Source: Planctomycetota bacterium (lineage in GTDB: Bacteria > Planctomycetota > UBA1135 > UBA2386). From it: a DNA stretch of 5,623 nt. Within the stretch, counting starts at the first letter, position 1. Each line of letters starts with the position of its first letter. The position numbers and the translations under genes are program-made. Shown in pieces: positions 1 to 5,623 of this stretch. Where the stretch lies: the NCBI GenBank assembly GCA_003235605.1, contig QJVU01000244.1, positions 1 to 5,623 of the forward strand, written 5' to 3'. The notes beneath the pieces were generated by a model that made no database searches, was not told the origin of the DNA, and was given only the letters and a program-made list of their open reading frames with translations.

Positions 1-1295
1 GGTCGCAGGTCCATGCCCTCCGCCAGCAGCATCTTCTCGGTGATCCCCAGCACCTTCTTCACGTAGGCGCGCTTGACGTGGTACGGCGCCGGGAAGAACG
101 AGCGCTTGAACCCGTAGGTCAGGACCTCTTTCAGCCCGCGTGGCCGCAGGTGGAAGGTCTCCACTGCCTTCATGACCTCGTCCGTGACCGTGGTCCGGGA
201 GACGAGACGGTTGTCCGTGCACAACGAGACGCTGAGTCGCTCCCGGCGCATGCGGCCGAAGGGGTGCTTGTGCAGCGCATTCCGAAACTCGGGGATCGTC
301 TGCTGGTTGCTGGTGAGACAGACTTCCAGGGTGATGCGCCGGTCTGCCACGTAGCGCACCAGGTTCCGGATGTAGGTCTGGCGGTCCTTGATGCTGGCAT
401 CCCGGATCTTGCGCGGGGAGAAGATCCAAGTGCCGTGGCCAATGCGATCCGCGTGGCAGTCCGTGATCGCCTGGAAGATGGACTCGGGCCCGTAGTCCTC
501 ACCGGCGTGCACGGTCTTGCCCAGAAAGTGGTCGTGCACCATCTGGTAGGCTTCGACATGATCCTTCGCGGGGAAGCCGCGCTCCTGACCCGCCAGGTCG
601 AAGCCGACCACCGGCATGCCTTCCTGCTCAGCTGCTCGCACTGCCGCGCGCGCCAGCTCCAGGGACGCCGTCCCGTAGATGTGCTGCTTGGGCGCGTAGG
701 GCATGGCGGTGAAGAACGTCTGGTAGTAGGTAGAGAACGCAGACAGGAAGTAGCGCAGGGCACACACGATGATGCCACCGTGGAATTCCGGCAGGTCACC
801 GGCCCGGATCTCCGGGTCCCTGTTGATCTCCTGTTCGGCCCGTCGAATGCCCTTGCTCACGGCGCCCAGCACATCCACCAGGTCCAGACCCTGGTGGGCG
901 TGCAGCTGCGGCGCAAAGCGTATCTCCACGTAGAAGACGTTCTCGTTGCGGCAGTCCCAACAGAGCTCGTAGGCCGCCCTCTCGAGCGCCTCGGCGTCCT
1001 GAAGACACGCCACTGTGAACTCGAAGCCCCTGAGGTACTCCGGCAGGTTCTTGTAGGCGCGCTTGAAAACCGTCTCCAACAACCCCGACGGTGTTGCACT
1101 GGGCAGCTTGACGCCATGCTCCTTCGCCAGCTCGATCAGGGTCTCGAGGCGAAGGCTGCCATCCAGGTGCACGTGCAGGTCACTCTTCGGTAGCCTGGCC
1201 ACGAGGTCGCGGCTGATCTCGGAATGCCGGGGCCGAGGTGCTCCTGACCTGCCCGTGCCTCGAATCCTGCTGCGCGCCCCCATCGGTGCGCGCAT
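1..1295 (-). CDS. Adenosine deaminase-family metal-dependent deaminase (3' end outside window)
   Basis: This open frame gives 431 residues with no stop before the left edge, so the C-terminus is missing. It shows the ordered adenosine/AMP deaminase motifs. HVHLDGSL contains zinc ligands H41 and H43. GFDLAGQE is at 231-238. HAGE at 263-266 carries a zinc His and the catalytic Glu266. RIGHG at 284-288 has catalytic His287. EVCLTSN is at 324-330. SLCTDNR has zinc ligand D361, but the usual second Asp is Asn362. By family knowledge it hydrolyses the 6-amino group of adenosine or a related purine in the cytoplasm (salvage); an aminofutalosine-type or other nucleoside substrate is possible. The aromatic-rich stretch at about 157-207 looks longer than in classical Add, which is usually about 330-350 residues. 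The ATG at 1295 overlaps the upstream stop by one base (TAATG). The first 24 residues are Arg-rich, so ATG 1283 or GTG 1202 are alternative starts. The family call is firm; the substrate is not. Confidence 0.93.
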   Translation of the reverse strand, partial: MRAPMGARSRIRGTGRSGAPRPRHSEISRDLVARLPKSDLHVHLDGSLRLETLIELAKEHGVKLPSATPSGLLETVFKRAYKNLPEYLRGFEFTVACLQDAEALERAAYELCWDCRNENVFYVEIRFAPQLHAHQGLDLVDVLGAVSKGIRRAEQEINRDPEIRAGDLPEFHGGIIVCALRYFLSAFSTYYQTFFTAMPYAPKQHIYGTASLELARAAVRAAEQEGMPVVGFDLAGQERGFPAKDHVEAYQMVHDHFLGKTVHAGEDYGPESIFQAITDCHADRIGHGTWIFSPRKIRDASIKDRQTYIRNLVRYVADRRITLEVCLTSNQQTIPEFRNALHKHPFGRMRRERLSVSLCTDNRLVSRTTVTDEVMKAVETFHLRPRGLKEVLTYGFKRSFFPAPYHVKRAYVKKVLGITEKMLLAEGMDLR

Positions 1296-2812
1296 TATTC
1301 CGACGTTCGGCTCCGGCTACTACTGCTACCTTGCTTGGCGACGCCAAGGCGGGCCAGGATTCCACCCGGCCGGTAGAACGCGTCCCCGTCCTCGTCGCCC
1401 TCGTCGTCGTCCTCGTCGTCGTCGCCCTGCTCGTCCTCGTCGTCGTCGTCGCCCTGGTCGTCCTCGTCGGCGTCGTCCTCATCGTCCTCGGCGTCGTCCT
1501 CATCGTCCTCGTCGTCGTCTTCCTCGCCATCACCCAGGGCCGCGTCGAGGGCATTCTGCATCTGCAGGCGGTCGTCGTTGGCCTCCAGGGCCTCGAACGC
1601 CCGCTCCATGGACTCCTCCACGGAGCAGGACACGTCGTGGAGAGACGCCAGGCCACCTGGCGCGACCAGCACGCCGTCCTGTGCGAAACCGATGAGCGCC
1701 TGGTAGACATCCACCAGCGGCAGGCCAATGGCCGGCGCCAGATCCTTCGGAGAGCTTTCGCCGTTGATCATCGCCAGCAGCCGGATCGACAGCACGCTGA
1801 GGTCCATGCTCTCGATCCTCGCGAACATGTCCGGGACCGGTTCGATCGGCGCGGTGGGGTCCGGGAAGGCCTTGAGCATTGTCTGCCAGTCGTCCACCTG
1901 CTTGCTGCACTCCAGGAGGATCGGCGTCACCGCCAGGTTGAGCCTGCACATCCCCACGAAGTCCGGCAGCTCCTCGAGCTTGCGGTAGAAGAAGCTGCAC
2001 GCCCCGGACTCCCGGAGGAAGTCGAAGAGAACCTCCAGGCCGAAGCTCCGCACCAGATCTGCGGTTTCCTGCTCCTTGAACACCCCCAGCTCCACCAATC
2101 CCATGATCAGAGGGGTCTTCTTCGCAGAGTGCATCGCCTCGGCCTGGCGAAGCATCTCGCTGCTGATCTCCCGGTAGCTCATGGCATCCTGTCCCGGAAG
2201 GATGCGGCGGACCAGTCGGTGCGGGTCGAGGAAGACGATCTGCCCCTGCTCCAGATAGATGTCCAGGCGGTTGTCGTCCTTCTCGATGCCCAGCATGCCG
2301 CTGTAGTGGCCAGAGCCCAGCAGTTGCAGTACCTCCTCGACGCTGATGAAGTCTGCCCGGCCGGCGAAGCTGTAGTCCATCGGCCGGGTGGTCTCGAGGA
2401 TCGCCCGGTCCAGCGCCGCCGCGAGCTCGTGGAGCGCAGAGCCGGAATACAACAGCCCCATTGCCCACTCCGCGCACTTGATCTCGTCGGCCGCATCGTT
2501 GGTGCCGAGGAACTCCCGGAATGCCCGCCGCAACCGGGCGAACATGACCTCGCCGACAAGGTCGCGGGTCTCGCTCTTGGTCCCCTCCATGGCCTGCTTG
2601 CGCCGGAAAAGTTCCCTGGCTCTTTCCAGCAGGTGCTCGAAGGCCTCATGGGAGTCCTCGCGGTCGCCATGCACCAGGGAGTCGACGAACGTCTCGATCC
2701 CTTTCCTCAGGTCCGCTGCCAGCTTGCAACCGGACTTGCTGCCGTTGGCCTTCTTCTTCGGCGCTGTGTCCCTGTCAGAGCTCGACTTGGCTGCTTTTCC
2801 CTGCTGTGTCAT
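1295..2812 (-). CDS. DUF4388 (PATAN-like) domain protein with acidic C-terminal tract
   Basis: A 505-residue soluble protein when started at ATG 2812. Residues 1-28 are Lys/Ser-rich and probably disordered. Residues 149-197 resemble DUF4388, with the pattern FISVEEVLQLLG, YSGMLGIE and IYLEQGQIVFLDP. Residues 233-278 fit the helical part often seen after DUF4388. Residues 339-383 look like a winged-helix-type segment (LLAMINGESSPKDLA, then VYQALIGFAQDGVLV). Residues 427-477 contain 41 Asp/Glu in 51 positions, followed by a 28-residue tail that is basic and Ser-rich. DUF4388 proteins are mostly regulatory or signalling adaptors in deltaproteobacteria; no enzyme motif is visible and the exact role is unknown. 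The gene is translationally coupled to the downstream deaminase gene. A GTG at 2890 would add 26 residues. Neither start has a clear Shine-Dalgarno; 2812 was chosen because it leaves room for divergent promoters. The long frames on the opposite strand are low-complexity mirrors. Confidence 0.85.
   Translation of the reverse strand: MTQQGKAAKSSSDRDTAPKKKANGSKSGCKLAADLRKGIETFVDSLVHGDREDSHEAFEHLLERARELFRRKQAMEGTKSETRDLVGEVMFARLRRAFREFLGTNDAADEIKCAEWAMGLLYSGSALHELAAALDRAILETTRPMDYSFAGRADFISVEEVLQLLGSGHYSGMLGIEKDDNRLDIYLEQGQIVFLDPHRLVRRILPGQDAMSYREISSEMLRQAEAMHSAKKTPLIMGLVELGVFKEQETADLVRSFGLEVLFDFLRESGACSFFYRKLEELPDFVGMCRLNLAVTPILLECSKQVDDWQTMLKAFPDPTAPIEPVPDMFARIESMDLSVLSIRLLAMINGESSPKDLAPAIGLPLVDVYQALIGFAQDGVLVAPGGLASLHDVSCSVEESMERAFEALEANDDRLQMQNALDAALGDGEEDDDEDDEDDAEDDEDDADEDDQGDDDDEDEQGDDDEDDDEGDEDGDAFYRPGGILARLGVAKQGSSSSRSRTSE
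1381..1535 (-). repeat. Low-complexity GAC/GAG tract coding for Asp/Glu run, with 21-bp tandem duplication
   Basis: On the minus strand this stretch is almost entirely GAC, GAG and a few GAT codons. It encodes the acidic tract of the DUF4388 protein. Inside it, 1469-1489 and 1490-1510 are identical 21-bp units, each encoding EDDEDDA. A looser repeat pair lies at about 1411-1434 and 1435-1461, differing mainly by one extra triplet. All visible length differences are multiples of three, so the frame is kept. Such tracts can gain or lose codons by replication slippage. Confidence 0.9.
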
Positions 2813-2955
2813 GCGTGGAGGTGTCCGTGTTTTCGACAAGGCTGCAACCGCGCCTTGATCCGCCCCGGCCAGATGGTCTGACACCCCCACCGCAACGGTG
2901 GATCACGGTGGCGTTGGTAGTGTTCCCTTGGCACAGAGGCTATATCCTTCCGCCA
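2813..2955. promoter_or_regulatory. Divergent intergenic control region
   Basis: This gap separates the minus-strand DUF4388-deaminase operon from the plus-strand cytochrome-kinase pair, so it should contain both promoters. If the GTG at 2890 is the true DUF4388 start, the gap shrinks to about 65 bp. On the plus strand TTGGTA (2914-2919) and TATATC (2941-2946) resemble -35 and -10 boxes, but their spacing of 21 bp is too long for a good housekeeping promoter. I found no convincing promoter boxes on the minus strand and no strong Shine-Dalgarno for either gene; AGAGG at 2935-2939 sits rather far from the cytochrome ATG. Confidence 0.5.
2887..2911. promoter_or_regulatory. Candidate operator: palindrome plus third half-site
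   Basis: CCACCG-CAA-CGGTGG at 2887-2901 is a perfect inverted repeat with 6-bp arms. The right arm CGGTGG recurs at 2906-2911, exactly 10 bp (about one helical turn) after the first copy. The group lies between the divergent genes and just upstream of the possible -35 box of the cytochrome gene, a fitting place for a regulator to bind. It could also be chance in GC-rich DNA, or coding sequence if the DUF4388 gene starts at 2890. No binding protein can be named. Confidence 0.35.
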
Positions 2956-3972
2956 ATGAGCACGAAGACGAGGTTCGCCTGCGCGGTCCTGCTGGTGGCA
3001 ACGCTGCCCTCCGTTGCCTGGGTTGACTGCGGCCTTGACGCCACCGAGGTCGGTCATGTCGCCTGTCCACCCCAGGGTCTGACGTCTGCCAAGAAATGTG
3101 CTGAGTGCCACAAGACCTACTACGAGGAATGGAAGAGGAGCGCCCACAGTCGCGCGTGGACCGACGAGGTCTACCAGGCGCAGCTCAAGGCAAAGAAGGC
3201 GGCCCACCCCAGGAAGGCCGAGCCCACGACCTGCTACAACTGCCACATCCCCGAGGGGGTGCTCAGTCGCCTGGGCAAGAAGCCACGCCAGCGCAAGGAC
3301 AAGGAGACTTTCGACGAAGGCATCACCTGTGTCTCCTGCCACGAGAAGGGCGGCACCATCCACGGTCCTTACGGAAGCAAGACCGACGCCCACCCGGTGG
3401 AGAAGAACCCGGCGTTCCTGACCGAGAACGCCGTGCAGCTGTGTCGCTCCTGCCACAACACCTCCATCGGCCCGGTCCTCAAGGTGGCAAAGGACTTCGA
3501 GGACGCCAAGCTGGCCGCCCGGGGGAAGAGCTGCACCGGCTGCCACATGCCGGAAGTGGAGCGTCACATCGCCGTCAACGCCCTGGGCAATCCCACCGGG
3601 GAGAAGCGCAAGGGTCGCCGGCACGACATCCGCGGCCCGGGAGACCCGGAGTTCCTGGCCAGCGCCTTCAAGGTGGGCGCCAAGCGCAACGACAAGGACG
3701 TCGAGGTCACCCTGACCAACGAAGCCGGCCACAGGGTGCCGGCGCTGACGCTGCGCCGGTTCGTGTTCCACGTCCGCCAGCTCGACGGGAACGGGGCGGA
3801 GCTGGCCAACGACAAGTTCGAGCTACACCACGAGAACCTGCTCCAGGTCGTGGAGAAGCGTCACTTCCCGTTTCCCTACAAGGAAGGTGCGCGCAAGGTC
3901 GAGATCCGCGGCGAGCACGTCTTCGAGGACAAGGTCGTTGCAGAGTTCCTCAAGACGACGCTGGAGCTTTAG
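2956..3972 (+). CDS. Periplasmic pentaheme cytochrome c (cytochrome c554-like)
   Basis: A 338-residue exported multiheme cytochrome. Residues 1-21 form a signal peptide: K4 and R6, a hydrophobic core ACAVLLVATL, and a likely cut after SVA (21). Five CXXCH haem-attachment sites are present: CAECH (48-52), CYNCH (93-97), CVSCH (125-129), CRSCH (163-167) and CTGCH (193-197). Further His residues that could be distal haem ligands include H64 (in KRSAH), H136, H146, H204 and H223. KKCAECHKTYYEEWKRSAH fits the cytochrome c554/multihaem fold. After RRHDIRGPGDPEF (221-233) a haem-free, probably beta-rich domain follows, containing NEAGHRVPALTLRRF. It should carry electrons in the periplasm; partner and acceptor are unknown. 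No oxidoreductase or cytochrome maturation gene is nearby. C25 and C37 lie outside haem motifs and might form a disulfide. The ATG at 2956 was chosen because it starts the signal peptide directly; frames further upstream add an implausible leader. The next gene begins 9 bp after the stop. Confidence 0.92.
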   Translation: MSTKTRFACAVLLVATLPSVAWVDCGLDATEVGHVACPPQGLTSAKKCAECHKTYYEEWKRSAHSRAWTDEVYQAQLKAKKAAHPRKAEPTTCYNCHIPEGVLSRLGKKPRQRKDKETFDEGITCVSCHEKGGTIHGPYGSKTDAHPVEKNPAFLTENAVQLCRSCHNTSIGPVLKVAKDFEDAKLAARGKSCTGCHMPEVERHIAVNALGNPTGEKRKGRRHDIRGPGDPEFLASAFKVGAKRNDKDVEVTLTNEAGHRVPALTLRRFVFHVRQLDGNGAELANDKFELHHENLLQVVEKRHFPFPYKEGARKVEIRGEHVFEDKVVAEFLKTTLEL

Positions 3973-3981
3973 GCTACCGAG

Positions 3982-4959
3982 ATGGACACCGAACGCGCGA
4001 TGCCGGAACAGCTCACCCGCGCCCACGAGGTCATCCAGGAGCTCGGGCTCGAGGTGGCCGGCGATGTGCGGCCGCGAGTCCACGCCGAGCACAGCTCTTC
4101 GATCCTGGTCCCCTGCAAGGGCGTGGACGGACGGCCGTTCCTGCTGAAGTTCTTCGTGCCACCCCCGGAGGGCCGCTACTACCCCGCCGGGGTGCGCATC
4201 GACGACTATGCCCGCCGCGAGACCGCGTTCTACCGCTACCTGGACTCCCTCGACCCCGAACGGCGCATGGTGCCGGCCCCGCGCACCATCCTCCTGGACA
4301 ACCGCGATCCGCCGCGGTGGATCTTGATCGAGCGGATCCCGGGCGCGGTGGGGCCCGCCGAGGAGGTGCTGTCCATGGACCACGTCTTCGAGCTGCTGCG
4401 CGCGATCCAGGACATCCCGGTGGACCAGCTCATGGGCCGGCGGGACTTCCCCCTCAACCGCTGGGATCCCGTCAGTTACCTGGAGCGGGTGCGCCTCATG
4501 TACGACCCGGTGCTGTTCGTGATCGGCGAAACGCGTTGGGGACGGACCCTGGCGTTCTTCAACGAGGCGTTGCGCTGGAACGAGACCCGGCCGCAGACCG
4601 TCGTGCACGGGGACTTCACCGAGCACAACATCCTCGTCGATGCCGACGGCAAGCCTTTCCTGATGGACTTCGAGCGGGTGGGCATCGGCAACCAGGACCA
4701 TGACATGGCCTGGTTCTGGATCCACAGCCGGCGTTCCCAGGGGTGGAAGACGGGCCTGCTGGCTCGCTACTGGGAACGCATGGTGGGCTCCGCGCGCATC
4801 CGCTCCGAGTGGGGCATGCGCTCGACGCTGGTCTACCTGGCCTTGCGCCGCCTGCGCTTCAGCTACCTGACCCGCGGGGACCAGGATCCCGACAAGGCCC
4901 GGAACCTCGCCCTCCTGGATGCGGCGCTGGCCGGGGGCCAGGAAGTGTTTCCCGTCTGA
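3982..4959 (+). CDS. APH/choline-kinase-fold small-molecule phosphotransferase
   Basis: A 325-residue cytoplasmic protein of the aminoglycoside phosphotransferase superfamily (APH type, PF01636). The N-lobe has FLLKFF with K56 as the likely ATP-anchoring lysine and E80 (ARRETAFYRYL) as a candidate partner. WILIERIPG at 113-121 fits the hinge region. The catalytic loop is HGDFTEHNILVD (209-220) with base D211 and metal-binding N216. LMDFERV (228-234) supplies the metal-binding D229, with DFE in place of protein-kinase DFG, as is common in this superfamily. No signal peptide or membrane segment is seen. The family phosphorylates antibiotics, choline, sugars or other small alcohols; the substrate here cannot be read from sequence and antibiotic resistance should not be assumed. 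It lies 9 bp after the cytochrome gene and is probably co-transcribed. ATG 3982 is used; ATG 4000 is an alternative, and neither has a strong ribosome binding site. Confidence 0.88.
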   Translation: MDTERAMPEQLTRAHEVIQELGLEVAGDVRPRVHAEHSSSILVPCKGVDGRPFLLKFFVPPPEGRYYPAGVRIDDYARRETAFYRYLDSLDPERRMVPAPRTILLDNRDPPRWILIERIPGAVGPAEEVLSMDHVFELLRAIQDIPVDQLMGRRDFPLNRWDPVSYLERVRLMYDPVLFVIGETRWGRTLAFFNEALRWNETRPQTVVHGDFTEHNILVDADGKPFLMDFERVGIGNQDHDMAWFWIHSRRSQGWKTGLLARYWERMVGSARIRSEWGMRSTLVYLALRRLRFSYLTRGDQDPDKARNLALLDAALAGGQEVFPV

Positions 4960-4968
4960 CGCCCGTTC

Positions 4969-5595
4969 CTACTGGACGCAGGCGGGAGGCCGGCGCAGGC
5001 GATCCAGGTGGGGTGACAGGGCCTGAAACAGACGCTTGCGTGCCCGCATGATCCGGATCGCCACGGTGCCCGTGGGCAGGTCCAGCTCCTTGGCCACATC
5101 CTGGTAGGAGCGGCCCTGCATCACGCAGCGGGTGAAGATCTCCATGTACTTGTCCGGGAGATCCTGCACCGCCTGGCTGAACAGGGCCATGAACTCCTGC
5201 TCCTCCAGCTTCCTGGACACGCCGTGGCCGGTCCGCTGATCCAGCAGGTCGCCATCGGTGTCCTCGACCGGCATCAAGCTGGTGACGGGCCTCGGCGACC
5301 GTCGGCGGCTGCGCAGCGCCGACAGCGCCTGGTTGCGGGCAATCTCGAACAGCCACGCCCGGAAGTTGGTGCCGACCCGGTAGAGGTGGCTCTTCAGGAA
5401 CACCTTGATGAACGTCTCCTGGGTCACGTCCTGCGCCAGGTGGGCGTCCTGGACCAGAACCAACACGAAGCGGTAGACCTTCACCTGGTAGCGGGCCTGC
5501 AGGGCGCTCAGGCCGGCCTCGACCTCGCCCCGGTTGATCCCCTCCACGAGCTCGTCGTCGGTTCGGGTCATGGCGCTGGTGCGGCTCCGGCTCAT
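4969..5595 (-). CDS. Sigma-70 family RNA polymerase sigma factor, ECF type
   Basis: A 208-residue protein with the two-domain layout of ECF sigma factors. Region 2 spans about 28-98, with DAHLAQDVTQETFIKVF (50-66) and the promoter-melting helix FRAWLFEIARNQALSALR (78-95). A linker rich in Asp and Gly (about 100-130) follows. Region 4 spans about 138-193, with LPDKYMEIFTRC and the helix-turn-helix GRSYQDVAKELDLPTGTVAIRIMRAR (key residues Y164, V167, T176, V178, R181). It directs core RNA polymerase to a small set of promoters. No anti-sigma gene is next to it: downstream is the convergent kinase gene, with 9 bp between stops, and upstream lies outside the window. A partner could be encoded there, or the C-terminal residues 194-208 might matter. 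ATG 5595 is used; ATG 5571 is an alternative with GGAG 13 nt upstream. Confidence 0.93.
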   Translation of the reverse strand: MSRSRTSAMTRTDDELVEGINRGEVEAGLSALQARYQVKVYRFVLVLVQDAHLAQDVTQETFIKVFLKSHLYRVGTNFRAWLFEIARNQALSALRSRRRSPRPVTSLMPVEDTDGDLLDQRTGHGVSRKLEEQEFMALFSQAVQDLPDKYMEIFTRCVMQGRSYQDVAKELDLPTGTVAIRIMRARKRLFQALSPHLDRLRRPPACVQ

Positions 5596-5608
5596 GGGCG
5601 AACCTGGG

Positions 5609-5623
5609 ACAAAGGCCGTGCCA
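5609..5623 (-). promoter_or_regulatory. Possible sigma-54 (-24/-12) promoter for the sigma factor gene
   Basis: Read on the minus strand, the edge of the window is TGGCACG-N4-TTGT. It matches the sigma-54 pattern TGGCACG-N4-TTGC except for the last base, and the GG and GT are separated by the required 10 bp. Transcription would start near 5597, only about 2 bp before the ATG at 5595, which would favour a leaderless message or the ATG at 5571. The match may be chance, and the C-to-T change falls at a strongly conserved position. Confidence 0.25.

Noticed and set aside
78..1193. A 371-codon plus-strand frame over the left part
   Set aside because: It is antisense to the deaminase, whose full set of catalytic motifs is on the minus strand. 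Long antisense frames are common in GC-rich DNA.
1381..1535. CRISPR-like or regulatory tandem repeats
   Set aside because: The repeats are codon-phased, lack spacers, and are fully explained by the Asp/Glu coding tract.
1063..1695. Arg/Pro-rich plus-strand frame resembling a basic nucleic-acid-binding protein
   Set aside because: The Arg/Pro run is another frame of the same acidic-tract repeat; no domain and no start signal support it.
1238..2881. A 547-codon open frame on the plus strand opposite the DUF4388 gene, with a Val/Leu-rich stretch that looks like membrane helices
   Set aside because: The hydrophobic stretch is only the mirror of the GAC/GAG tract read as GTC/CTC. The minus strand shows recognisable domains, and the plus frame shows none.
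2928..2945. TTGGCAC before the cytochrome gene as a sigma-54 or -35 element
   Set aside because: The -12 element GC is absent at the required spacing, and a -10 box at 17 bp would fall on the start codon.
3105..4703. A 532-codon plus-strand frame spanning cytochrome and kinase genes
   Set aside because: It is a Gly/Pro/Arg-rich shifted frame over two well-supported genes and has no recognisable motif.
3823..4725. A 300-codon minus-strand frame over the kinase gene
   Set aside because: It is a mirror of the kinase, which has clear catalytic motifs in the plus frame.

Overview
The window is GC-rich, densely coded chromosomal DNA from what looks like a deltaproteobacterium-type organism (Myxococcota or a relative). 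That placement is an inference. It rests on the high GC content, a DUF4388 (PATAN-like) protein with a winged-helix-like C-terminal part, a multiheme cytochrome c and an ECF-type sigma factor. No single marker fixes the taxon, and there is no tRNA, rRNA, CRISPR array, transposase or phage gene in view.

Layout: from the left edge to about position 2812 there are two minus-strand genes read right to left. A DUF4388-domain protein with a very acidic C-terminal segment (1295-2812) is followed by an adenosine deaminase-family enzyme (1295 down to 1, running off the edge). The stop of the first and the start of the second share one base (TAATG), so they are almost certainly one operon with coupled translation. 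A divergent intergenic region of about 143 bp (2813-2955) holds a perfect 6-bp-arm palindrome and a direct repeat. On the plus strand follow a secreted pentaheme cytochrome c (2956-3972) and, 9 bp later, an aminoglycoside phosphotransferase (APH)/choline-kinase-fold small-molecule kinase (3982-4959). Facing them, with a 9-bp gap between stop codons, is a minus-strand sigma-70 family (ECF-like) sigma factor gene (4969-5595). A sequence close to a sigma-54 promoter lies at the extreme right edge.

Functionally, the left operon pairs a probable regulatory or scaffolding protein with a purine-type deaminase. The plus-strand pair couples a periplasmic electron carrier with a cytoplasmic kinase of unknown substrate. 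Nothing in the sequence shows that these pairs work in one pathway. The most distinctive features are the 51-residue Asp/Glu tract with an exact 21-bp in-frame tandem duplication, the coupled DUF4388-deaminase pair, and the candidate operator between the divergent operons. I did not find convincing evidence of a wholly new system.
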